Shown one piece after another: positions 1 through 6,568 of a stretch of DNA of 15,313 nt. Position numbers and translations under genes: made by a program. Within the stretch, counting starts at the first letter, position 1. Each line of letters begins with the position of its first letter. The DNA comes from Verrucomicrobiia bacterium (lineage in GTDB: Bacteria > Verrucomicrobiota > Verrucomicrobiia > Limisphaerales > DTLC01): contig JANWZY010000033.1 of assembly GCA_025061935.1 (NCBI GenBank), positions 1 to 15,313 on the forward strand. Direction: 5' to 3'. The notes under the pieces are model-generated. The model was not told the DNA's origin. It worked only from the letters and a program-made list of their open reading frames with translations, and did no database searches.

Positions 1-289
1 ACGCTTCACACCCCTGGCGTGCCCAGCCTACGAGGATTTCCAGTGTGAACATAACTCGTCGTATAGCGCTCGTGGAGCAATAGCTTGCTCCCGCTTCCCT
101 CGAGTCGAGATAAGCAACTGCCTCTCGTAGCGTGCTACATGCCTGGCGCATTATGCAAAAGCGCGAGCGAGCAGGCACATTCCGGAACGCTCCCGACACA
201 GAATCAATACCATAATGGCGCATGCTGCATCGTTAATCGAAATGCGCGCGGGGAACCGGGCACTTGCTGCGTCGGTATCCGTTCTGTTT

Positions 290-309
290 GTAGTACAGCC
301 TTTAGGCTG
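290..309 (+). repeat. REP-like hairpin, family A copy 1
   Basis: The unit has a GTAG tetranucleotide (290-293), a 2-nt spacer and then the perfect hairpin CAGCC-TTTA-GGCTG (296-309). The surrounding 28 nt (284-311) match copy 2 with one difference. A GTAG tetranucleotide at the foot of a small palindrome is the known layout of REP sequences processed by REP-associated tyrosine transposases (RAYT). That this element is such a REP is inference, since no RAYT gene is in the window. Confidence 0.7.
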
Positions 310-380
310 AACGCCCGTTTCCTTGGGCTTGCACGGCCTGTGTGCATTTCCGGTGCACGAGTATCGGCGTTCGGCGGAAT

Positions 381-404
381 CCACGTTTTTACAAACGTGG
401 CTAC
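381..404 (-). repeat. REP-like hairpin, family B copy 1 (inverted)
   Basis: On the minus strand this reads GTAGC followed by a hairpin. On the plus strand the arms are CCACGTTT (381-388) and AAACGTGG (393-400) around TTAC, then CTAC at 401-404. It lies head to head with the next copy at 420-443, so the two GTAG feet face each other across 15 nt. That spacer itself begins GGG and ends CCCC, which extends the symmetry. This resembles the paired REPs of bacterial interspersed mosaic elements. Confidence 0.7.
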
Positions 405-419
405 GGGTTCCAAAACCCC

Positions 420-443
420 GTAGCTGCGCTTGTCAAAGCGCAG
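420..443 (+). repeat. REP-like hairpin, family B copy 2
   Basis: A GTAG foot at 420-423 is followed by a perfect 8-bp stem, CTGCGCTT (424-431) and AAGCGCAG (436-443), around a GTCA loop. This is the cleanest family B copy. It pairs head to head with the inverted copy at 381-404. Confidence 0.75.
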
Positions 444-474
444 TTGGGCTGGTGAACGTTTGCGCTTGTTCTCT

Positions 475-490
475 CAGCGCCGCAGGGCGC
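475..490. repeat. Hairpin repeat, family C copy 1
   Basis: The sequence CAGCGCC-GCAG-GGCGC forms a 5-bp GCGCC/GGCGC stem with a 4-nt loop. It is followed closely by CAGAC. A near copy lies at 725-740. The two differ in one loop base, which suggests a third dispersed repeat family mixed with A and B. Confidence 0.5.
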
Positions 491-509
491 GCCAGACAAA
501 ACCCTGTTT

Positions 510-529
510 GTAGTCCAGCCTTTAGGCTG
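510..529 (+). repeat. REP-like hairpin, family A copy 2
   Basis: GTAG (510-513), then TC, then the hairpin CAGCC-TTTA-GGCTG (516-529). The preceding CTGTTT and following AA are shared with copy 1, giving 27 of 28 identical bases over 504-531. Confidence 0.7.
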
Positions 530-551
530 AATGGGTCGGCCGCAGGGCTGT

Positions 552-575
552 GTAGCTGCGTTTGTCAAAGCGCAG
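552..575 (+). repeat. REP-like hairpin, family B copy 3
   Basis: The GTAG foot (552-555) is followed by arms CTGCGTTT (556-563) and AAGCGCAG (568-575) around GTCA. It differs from copy 2 by a C-to-T change that turns one stem pair into a G-T wobble, so pairing is kept. Confidence 0.7.
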
Positions 576-602
576 AACGTGCGGGATCCGGCTCAATTGG
601 CT

Positions 603-626
603 CCGCGTTTTTACAAACGCAGCTAC
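603..626 (-). repeat. REP-like hairpin, family B copy 4 (inverted)
   Basis: Read on the minus strand, this is GTAGC plus a hairpin. Plus-strand arms are CCGCGTTT (603-610) and AAACGCAG (615-622) around TTAC, with CTAC at 623-626. Both inverted copies are followed by GGG, matching the CCC before the GTAG of copy 2. It lies head to head with the copy at 647-670. Confidence 0.7.
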
Positions 627-646
627 GGGAATGGGCCGCCTCGGCT

Positions 647-670
647 GTAGCTGCGCTTGTGAAAGCGCAG
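647..670 (+). repeat. REP-like hairpin, family B copy 5
   Basis: GTAG (647-650) is followed by arms CTGCGCTT (651-658) and AAGCGCAG (663-670) around GTGA. A small AGCGC-GTT-GCGCT hairpin follows directly at 673-685. Confidence 0.7.
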
Positions 671-724
671 CCAGCGCGTTGCGCTAGCGTTCCGCCGACC
701 TGCCGGGCCTTGTGTCGTGCCGGT

Positions 725-740
725 CAGCGCCGCAAGGCGC
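725..740. repeat. Hairpin repeat, family C copy 2
   Basis: CAGCGCC-GCAA-GGCGC forms a 5-bp GC stem closed by GCAA, which is a GNRA-type tetraloop if transcribed. It is preceded by GGT and followed by AGCAGACC, so a second partial symmetry (GGTC/GACC) surrounds it. Confidence 0.5.
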
Positions 741-754
741 AGCAGACCGTAGCT

Positions 755-772
755 CACCACGTCAGTGACGGG
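755..772. repeat. Short repeat, possible family D copy 1
   Basis: An 18-nt segment starting CACCACGT and ending CGGG matches 1094-1111 at 16 of 18 positions. The second copy has a CCAC-GTAA-GTGG hairpin; in this copy the stem is weaker. Two copies of this length could be chance in a GC-rich region, so the family is tentative. Confidence 0.3.
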
Positions 773-1093
773 CGAAATGACACACAAACAACACCAAAGT
801 CCGGTGAGGGATGGCAGAGCCGACCGTTGTTCTGACTGCGGTTTTGGTGTTACGTGGAATTGGCCGTCGGGTACCGGCCCGCTCGGCCGCGTTGGACATT
901 TGGCTATGCCACAGGCGGGCTGGGGTAGGGTTTCTTTCTTACCTCGTGGGACTCATTTGGGATTTAGGCTTTTCTACCCACCGTTAAAGCGGGGGGCTAG
1001 TGTCTAGCGCCCTGGCGGGCTTGCAGCCCCCCACCCCACCACCGACTAGCTTGGCGCGTCTGACAAGCCTAATTAGGCGCGCCACATAAAAGC

Positions 1094-1111
1094 CACCACG
1101 TAAGTGGCGGG
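1094..1111. repeat. Short repeat, possible family D copy 2
   Basis: This segment is the partner of 755-772. It contains the hairpin CCAC-GTAA-GTGG. There is no GTAG foot. It is offered only as a weak repeat pair. Confidence 0.3.
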
Positions 1112-1164
1112 TACGGCGCCGCCGCCACCAACAGAGTCACGCAAAGGCCAATAGACAACTGCTT

Positions 1165-1184
1165 GGTGTACAGCCTTTAGGCTG
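1165..1184 (+). repeat. Family A hairpin copy 3, foot degenerated
   Basis: The CAGCC-TTTA-GGCTG hairpin (1171-1184) and the preceding GTA are intact. The foot reads GGTG where copies 1 and 2 have GTAG. The upstream CTGCTT resembles CTGTTT of the other copies. It therefore looks like a diverged copy about 650 bp from the main cluster. Confidence 0.6.
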
Positions 1185-1322
1185 GTGGCCCAAAAGCTAC
1201 GGTTTCTGGTTCTAGCGGGCTTGGGCCTTCGGCATCTGAGCGCATCCAAACGGGCCAGACCATGGTGCGCCACCTAAGTAGCAGTACAGCGGCAGACCGC
1301 AACGGGCCTGATCCCCCGCACT

Positions 1323-1358
1323 CCAAAATTTTTGTCCCAGGTGGGACAAAAATTTTGG
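1323..1358. repeat. Perfect 36-bp inverted repeat
   Basis: Arms CCAAAATTTTTGTCCCA (1323-1339) and the exact reverse complement (1342-1358) surround a central GG. All 17 pairs are Watson-Crick. The A+T-rich outer arms stand out from the GC-rich surroundings. Possible roles are a dispersed palindromic element, a bidirectional terminator-like hairpin or an operator. It is not a textbook intrinsic terminator, because the GC part of the stem is short and is followed by A residues before the T residues. Confidence 0.85.
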
Positions 1359-1697
1359 CAAGCCGCAGGTGTGCAAAACTGGTCGTGCGCATAGTGTGCC
1401 TGGTTCTGGCGTGGTGATTGGGGTTCTGGTTGCCAGTGTTCAAGCTCGGTGCGCATTTGCGCAGCGCAAGATCAATCCCGTACATACGCGGCCCAGGGCC
1501 GACGGGGTGGTGCCATCCACCTATGTACGAATGAAGTGTCAAATCCTGTGGCGGCCGCGGATTGGCAAACTCGAGAATGGCCTGCAACGTGTTCCATCAG
1601 AGTTAAGCGCCGCCCGAATGAGATACGTGTCCGCCACAAAAATCGCGATTGAGGGCCGAGTCGGTGCGGACAAATCGTAAGCCTTGGATTCGTCTTT

Positions 1698-1730
1698 TTG
1701 ACGTGGCTAGATCGGTCAGCTCGATATACT
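1698..1730 (+). promoter_or_regulatory. Candidate promoter for the alcohol dehydrogenase gene
   Basis: TTGACG at 1698-1703 resembles a -35 box and TATACT at 1725-1730 is a good -10 box (5 of 6). The spacing between them is 21 nt, longer than ideal; using GATATA (1723-1728) shortens it to 19. Transcription would start near 1737 and leave a leader of roughly 100 nt. This is a pattern match only. Confidence 0.35.
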
Positions 1731-1840
1731 GGCGTAGCGTTTGCCGGCCGCATGCGCGCGAAGCATGACGCGAAACTATGGAGAGCGTCTGCCGGTGAGT
1801 CCCAGGAGTCGAGTGCGGGTGCAAGCGAGAGCATTTGTCT

Positions 1841-3001
1841 ATGCAATTTGAGTTCGCGACCGCGAGCCAGATCGTTTTCGGCGAGGGCGCGCTGGAGCAA
1901 CTCCCTGGCCTGGCGCGCGGATTAGGTACGCGCGCACTGCTCGTCACGGGCCGGGACAGCGCGCGCGCGGCAAAAGTTTTGGAGCTCTTAGAGAAAACGG
2001 ATCGCATCGTTTCCGTTGCCACGTGCTCCGTGACTGGCGAGCCTACGGTCGAGTGGGTCGAGCGCCAGGTCGAAGCTGCGCGCAATGATGGTTGTGACCT
2101 CGTGATCGGGTTCGGTGGCGGTAGTGCGATAGACGCGGCGAAAGCCGTTGCGGGAATGCTCACCAATCATGGCCGGTTGCTCGACTACCTGGAAGTGATC
2201 GGTGGCGGTAAACCTTTGGTGAATCCGTCAGTGCCGTTCATTGCGATCCCGACTACCGCAGGTACGGGCGCAGAGGTCACACGCAACGCAGTTCTGCTTT
2301 CGACAGCGCACAAGGTCAAAGTGAGTTTGCGGAGCCGGCTCTTGTTGCCCCGACTCGCGCTGGTTGATCCCAAACTGACTTACGGGCTGCCTCCCGAGCT
2401 GACCGCTGCAACCGGCATGGACGCGCTGACGCAATTGATCGAGGCGTATGTGTCGTGCCGCGCGAACCCGATGACCGACTCGTTATGTGCAGAAGGCATC
2501 CGGCGCGCTGCGCGCGCGCTCCGCACAGCATTCGAGGACGGGCAAAATGCGTCTGCGCGCAGGGATATGGCGCTGGCGGCCATGTTCAGCGGCATTGCGC
2601 TGGCGAATGCCGGCCTGGGCGCAGTCCACGGGTTCGCAGGAGTCATAGGTGGCATGTTCGGCGCGCCGCACGGGGCGGTGTGCGCGGCGCTGCTGCCACA
2701 CGTGATGTCAACAAACATACGCGCACTGCGCGCGCGTGCGCCCGGCGCAGAAACGTTACGCAAATACGCTGAGGTTGCCCAATTATTGACCGGGCGCCGC
2801 GACGCTGCACCCGAGGAAGGAGCCGCATGGATTGCCGAGCTGCTGACCGCGCTGCGCATCCCCCGGTTGCGCGCGTATGGCATGTCCGAATCGCACCTAG
2901 CTCAGGTCGTCGAGCAAGCCGCCAGAGCGAGCAGCATGAGAGGCAACCCCATTGCACTTACCCCCGAAGAAATGGCCGATGCGGTGCGCGCCGCAATGTG
3001 A
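1841..3001 (+). CDS. Iron-containing (group III) alcohol dehydrogenase family protein
   Basis: This is a 386-residue NAD(P)-dependent dehydrogenase of the iron-type alcohol dehydrogenase family, cytoplasmic, interconverting an alcohol and an aldehyde or ketone; the actual substrate cannot be read. The N-terminal nucleotide-binding half has GFGGGSAID (residues 90-98), followed by TTAGTGAEVT (138-147). The metal site shows Asp in GMDALTQ (194), His in AVHGFAG (263) and His in GAPHG (277). The fourth ligand position, His in FucO-type enzymes, is Gln198 here (DALTQ), as I recall for a common subgroup. Length is normal for the family. I chose the ATG at 1841 because GCGAGAG lies about 9 nt before it; a TTG at 1835 would add two residues. 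It stands alone, 153 bp before the efflux cluster. Related families include maleylacetate reductase and lactaldehyde reductase. Confidence 0.9.
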   Translation: MQFEFATASQIVFGEGALEQLPGLARGLGTRALLVTGRDSARAAKVLELLEKTDRIVSVATCSVTGEPTVEWVERQVEAARNDGCDLVIGFGGGSAIDAAKAVAGMLTNHGRLLDYLEVIGGGKPLVNPSVPFIAIPTTAGTGAEVTRNAVLLSTAHKVKVSLRSRLLLPRLALVDPKLTYGLPPELTAATGMDALTQLIEAYVSCRANPMTDSLCAEGIRRAARALRTAFEDGQNASARRDMALAAMFSGIALANAGLGAVHGFAGVIGGMFGAPHGAVCAALLPHVMSTNIRALRARAPGAETLRKYAEVAQLLTGRRDAAPEEGAAWIAELLTALRIPRLRAYGMSESHLAQVVEQAARASSMRGNPIALTPEEMADAVRAAM

Positions 3002-3154
3002 CGGCCTCAGGCAAGCTCGAACTGAACGTGCTTGGGCAGCCGACGCGGGTGCGCAGCCTGCAGTGGCGCCGACGCAGAAACTGTGTAACTTTATGCGGCG
3101 TTTCCGCGTCTTAGGCATTGCCCACGCGGTCCGAATCGTACAAAAATTTCGGAA

Positions 3155-4432
3155 ATGGCCGTTGTACGTAAAAAGATTTTAGGTTGGGCGGCTGCGGCTG
3201 TGCTGGTATTAGGCTGTGCGGCCTACTGGTACTTTGCGCACGCGCGCGAGAAAGAGCCCGAGTACCAGACCGCGATAGTCGAACGCGGCGATCTGGTGCA
3301 AGTGGTCACGGCCACCGGCCAATTGAACCCAATGACGAACGTGACGGTCGGAAGCCAGATTTCGGGCATCATCCAAAAGATCTACGTTGACTTCAACTCG
3401 CCGGTCAAAGCCGGCCAAGTTATAGCCGAGCTTGACCCTGCGACCTACCGGGCCGCCGTGGCGCAAGCCGAGGGCGAGCTAGCCAACGCCAAGGCGAATC
3501 TCGAGCTGGCCCAGATCCAAGCCAAGCGCGCCGCCGAGCTTTTCAAGGACAACCTGATCTCGGCCGCTGAATACGACACTGCAATGGCGCAACTGCACCA
3601 GGCGGAGGCGCAGGTCAAGATTCGCCAGGCCGTGCTGAGCAACGCGCAGGTGAACCTGAGCCGGTGCACAATTTACGCGCCGATAGATGGGATCGTCATT
3701 TCGCGGAATGTTGACGTTGGCCAGACGGTAGCGGCCAGCCTGCAGGCGCCGACGCTGTTCCAAATCGCAAACGACCTGACGCAGATGCAAATCAATGCGA
3801 ATGTGGCCGAGGCCGACATCGGTAACGTGGAGGTGGGCCAAGACGTCGAATTCACCGTTGATGCTTACCCGTACCGCACGTTCCACGGCAAGGTCAAGCA
3901 GGTCCGGAACTCGGCAGTCGTAGTCCAAAACGTTGTGACCTACGACACGGTCATCGAGGTGAGCAACCCCGACTTAAAGCTCAAGCCGGGTATGACTGCC
4001 AACGTTTCGATCATTACCGCGCGGCGTCAAAACGTGCTTAAGATACCCAACGCCGCGCTCAGGTTCAGGCCACCTGAGGCAATGGAGAACTCGCGGACCA
4101 ACACAGGCGCATTAGGCAGGCCCGGCCAGCGTCAATCCGGCCCGGGCGCAGCCGGCGCGCCGAATCCGCGCATGCGTGCCGAGCGCGCGTTTGTACGCAC
4201 AGTGTACGTGTTGAGCACGAACTCGGCTGGCGGCACACGAGGGGTCAAGCTCGAGCCGGTCCAGATCAAGGTCGGCATAACCGACGGCATCATGACCGAA
4301 GTAGTCGAGGGTCTCAAAGAAGGCGACGTGGTGGTTACGGGCGTCGTGATGCCCGAGCCGCAGCGCACAGCGTCTGCGCCCCCGCGCAACCCGTTCGGCG
4401 GCGTACCCGGGCCAGGGTTCCGCAGGTTTTAA
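3155..4432 (+). CDS. MacA-like periplasmic adaptor (membrane fusion protein)
   Basis: This 425-residue adaptor would link an inner-membrane transporter to an outer-membrane channel. A single membrane anchor (residues about 9-27) puts the rest in the periplasm. The order of parts is typical: first half of the lipoyl domain (about 60-96, VKAGQVIAELDP), a helical hairpin (about 97-170), second lipoyl half (173-207, IYAPIDGIVISRNVDVGQ), a beta-barrel domain (208-285, ending LKPGMTANVSI) and a membrane-proximal domain (295-402). E. coli MacA has about 371 residues; the extra length here is mainly a Gly/Pro/Arg-rich segment (about 307-345) in the membrane-proximal domain plus a Pro-rich tail. The stop TAA overlaps the ATG of the next gene by one base. 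The ATG at 3155 is the only reasonable start; the Shine-Dalgarno signal is weak. An HlyD/RND-type adaptor is the alternative, but the downstream MacB-type genes favour MacA. Confidence 0.9.
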   Translation: MAVVRKKILGWAAAAVLVLGCAAYWYFAHAREKEPEYQTAIVERGDLVQVVTATGQLNPMTNVTVGSQISGIIQKIYVDFNSPVKAGQVIAELDPATYRAAVAQAEGELANAKANLELAQIQAKRAAELFKDNLISAAEYDTAMAQLHQAEAQVKIRQAVLSNAQVNLSRCTIYAPIDGIVISRNVDVGQTVAASLQAPTLFQIANDLTQMQINANVAEADIGNVEVGQDVEFTVDAYPYRTFHGKVKQVRNSAVVVQNVVTYDTVIEVSNPDLKLKPGMTANVSIITARRQNVLKIPNAALRFRPPEAMENSRTNTGALGRPGQRQSGPGAAGAPNPRMRAERAFVRTVYVLSTNSAGGTRGVKLEPVQIKVGITDGIMTEVVEGLKEGDVVVTGVVMPEPQRTASAPPRNPFGGVPGPGFRRF

Positions 4433-5802
4433 TGCGCGCGCGGCTAGACGCTGCGCATGACGGGACCAGCACCCCCATGTCGGCAGAACACTCAATGGCG
4501 CCAGTGCACGCTGCGAATGCGGCTGAAACCGCAGCAGGCCACGCGCAGGCTGCCGACCTCGGCAGAATACGCGTCAAGGACGCCTTCACATCGCTGCGGC
4601 ACAGGAACTTCCGTGTGTTTTTCCTCGGTCAATTGGTTTCGCTCACCGGCACTTGGATGCAAAACACGGCACTTAGCTGGCTCGTTTATAAACTAACCGG
4701 GTCGAAGTTTCTGCTCGGCCTGGTCACGGCCGTCGGCTCGGCGCCGATGCTCCTGCTGTCGATACTGGGCGGGTCCGTGGCCGACAGATACGCGAAACGC
4801 GACGTGCTGCTCTGCACCCAAACCTGCATGATGTTGGTCGCGTTTGCGTTCGCGTGGCTGGTCTGGCGCGAGCACATTACTGCTGCGCACGTGCTTGTAC
4901 TGAGCGCGCTCACGGGAGTCGCACTGGCATTTGACATGCCCGCGCGGCAAGCGCTCATGATCGAGATAACCAGCCGCGAGGACCTGATGAACGCAGTTTC
5001 ACTCAACAGCTCGGCCGTCAACGCGGCGCGGATTGTCGGGCCAGCGTTGGCCGGCGCATTGATGGCCAAAGCCGGTGCAGCCATCTGCTTTTTGCTGAAC
5101 GGGCTGAGTTTCATCGCGGTCATAGCCGGGCTATTGCTGATGCAATTGCCGCGGCTCGGCAGGCCCAACCGGCACGCCTCGGCACTGCAACATGTGCTTG
5201 ACGGGCTGTCGTATGTGACGCGGCACGCGCGCGTGCGCCGGCTGCTGCTGTTGTTCGCCGCAGTCGGTGTGTTCGGGTGGTCCTACTCGGTGCTGATGCC
5301 CGCATTTGCAACAGATGTGTTGCAGATTGACGAAGCGCGGTTCGGCCTGTTGCTCGGCGCCAACGGGGTGGGCGCAATGCTGGGCGCGCTGACCGTCGCA
5401 GTTGCGGGCGCGCGCCTGCGGCCGCGTGCGCTGTTACTCGGCGGGTTAGGATTGTTTTGTGCCATGCTCGGCGCGCTTTCGGCCACACGCAGCTACATTG
5501 CCGCGCTTGTGTGCCTGGCAATTGGCGGATGGGGCATGCTCGTGTACTTTTCGACCACCAATACGCTGATTCAGACCGCGGTCGCCGACGACATGCGCGG
5601 GCGCGTCATGGGTGTCTGGACGCTCGTATTCGGCGGAATGATGCCGCTTGGCGGGCTGCAGGCTGGCACGGTTGCCGAGCATCTGGGCGTGCGGCGTGCA
5701 ATTGCACTCGGCGCAACGGTGTGTGCGGCTGCCGCGTTAGCAGTATCGCGCCGGCTTTGGCAAAGCGAATCCGGCCGACTCGGCTGCGGTACAAACGGTT
5801 GA
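4432..5802 (+). CDS. MFS exporter (EntS/MFS_3-like)
   Basis: A 456-residue major facilitator superfamily transporter that would use the proton gradient to export a small molecule across the inner membrane. The start of the first helix (LRHRNFRVFFLGQLVS, from residue 56) and the segment FDMPARQALMIEIT (167-180) are typical of the EntS-like MFS_3 group. The motif-A loop GGSVADRYAKR is at 113-123. Hydrophobic segments follow through residue 440, enough for the usual 12 helices. The roughly 50-residue hydrophilic N-terminal extension is long for the family, so a start at the in-frame ATG at 4477 is possible. I kept 4432 because of the TAATG overlap with the adaptor gene and a CGCAGG 5 nt upstream. 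Placement of an MFS gene between a MacA and a MacB-type pair is unusual. The substrate is unknown. Confidence 0.88.
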   Translation: MRARLDAAHDGTSTPMSAEHSMAPVHAANAAETAAGHAQAADLGRIRVKDAFTSLRHRNFRVFFLGQLVSLTGTWMQNTALSWLVYKLTGSKFLLGLVTAVGSAPMLLLSILGGSVADRYAKRDVLLCTQTCMMLVAFAFAWLVWREHITAAHVLVLSALTGVALAFDMPARQALMIEITSREDLMNAVSLNSSAVNAARIVGPALAGALMAKAGAAICFLLNGLSFIAVIAGLLLMQLPRLGRPNRHASALQHVLDGLSYVTRHARVRRLLLLFAAVGVFGWSYSVLMPAFATDVLQIDEARFGLLLGANGVGAMLGALTVAVAGARLRPRALLLGGLGLFCAMLGALSATRSYIAALVCLAIGGWGMLVYFSTTNTLIQTAVADDMRGRVMGVWTLVFGGMMPLGGLQAGTVAEHLGVRRAIALGATVCAAAALAVSRRLWQSESGRLGCGTNG

Positions 5803-5806
5803 GCAA

Positions 5807-6568
5807 ATGAAGCCGGTAATTCAATTGCAAGATGTCCACAAAGTGTACCGCACCGGCGAGGTGGAGGTGCACGCTGTGCGCGGAGTGACGCTGGAGGTGT
5901 ACCCTGGCGAATTCGTCGCGATCATGGGCGCCAGCGGCTCGGGCAAATCTACACTGATGAACCTCATCGGGTGTCTCGACCGCCCGACAAGCGGCAAATA
6001 CTTCCTCGACGGAGTGGACGTCTCGACGCTCGACAGCGATGCGCTGGCCGACATACGAAACCGCAAGATTGGATTCGTGTTTCAGGGATTCAACTTACTC
6101 CCCCGCACCTCAGCGCTCGAAAATGTTGAGCTGCCGCTCCTGTACGCGCACAACCGCCTGCCGCGGCATGAGCGCCACGCCAGGGCCATGCGCGCGCTGG
6201 AAATCGTCGGGCTCGCAAACCGCGCGAGTGCGCATCCGAACCAGCTCTCCGGCGGGCAACAACAGCGCGTGGCCATTGCCCGTGCGTTGGTTAACCAACC
6301 TGCCATCGTGCTCGCAGACGAACCGACGGGCAATCTCGACAGTCACACCAGCATCGAAATCATGGGCGTGTTCCAAGAACTGAACAACCAAGGCATAACG
6401 ATCATCATGGTCACACACGAGCTGGACATAGCACGGTATGCCAAACGCAACGTGATACTGCGCGATGGCCGGGTCGTAGGCGACGCGCCTGTCCGCGACC
6501 GGCTCGATGCGGCGCGCGCGCTGCAGGAGTTGCGCGAAGCCCAAAAAGCTGTTCAATTAACTGCATGA
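5807..6568 (+). CDS. ABC transporter ATP-binding protein, MacB/LolD type
   Basis: This 253-residue cytoplasmic ATPase powers the permease encoded next to it. All motifs are intact: Walker A GASGSGKST (41-49), Q-loop Gln93 in VFQGFNLLPR, signature LSGGQQQR (147-154), Walker B IVLADEPTG (167-175) followed by NLD, and the switch His204 in MVTHELD. Size and sequence style match the MacB/LolD/FtsE group, which act on periplasmic adaptors, lipoproteins or the cell wall rather than importing solutes. The gene begins 4 nt after the MFS stop and ends inside an ATGA overlap with the permease. In E. coli MacB the ATPase and membrane parts are fused; here they are separate, as in many other bacteria. LolD is the main alternative, but the adjacent MacA-like gene argues for a MacAB-type system. 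Confidence 0.92.
   Translation: MKPVIQLQDVHKVYRTGEVEVHAVRGVTLEVYPGEFVAIMGASGSGKSTLMNLIGCLDRPTSGKYFLDGVDVSTLDSDALADIRNRKIGFVFQGFNLLPRTSALENVELPLLYAHNRLPRHERHARAMRALEIVGLANRASAHPNQLSGGQQQRVAIARALVNQPAIVLADEPTGNLDSHTSIEIMGVFQELNNQGITIIMVTHELDIARYAKRNVILRDGRVVGDAPVRDRLDAARALQELREAQKAVQLTA

Larger units (their letters stand above)
1..1834. other. Gene-poor region rich in short hairpin repeats
   Basis: I see no convincing gene in this stretch. Open frames exist on both strands, but they overlap one another, show no recognisable domain, and are mostly translations of the short repeats. The left part (281-772) is a mosaic of hairpin repeats listed separately. The part from about 780 to 1700 has only scattered elements: a 12-nt palindrome GCCTAATTAGGC at 1067-1078, a third copy of the GGCTG hairpin at 1165-1184 and the long inverted repeat at 1323-1358. 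Only the last 140 bases look like the upstream region of the following dehydrogenase gene. A small RNA cannot be excluded by reading alone. Confidence 0.7.

Noticed and set aside
281..772. Possible CRISPR array
   Set aside because: Repeat units are short, of several unrelated families, in both orientations and irregularly spaced; no cas genes are present.
1067..1078. 12-nt palindrome GCCTAATTAGGC as an operator
   Set aside because: A single short palindrome far from any gene start, without a partner copy, is not enough evidence.
85..1680. Several open frames of 60-170 codons on both strands
   Set aside because: They translate through the hairpin repeats, overlap each other in different frames, have no domain resemblance and no ribosome sites.
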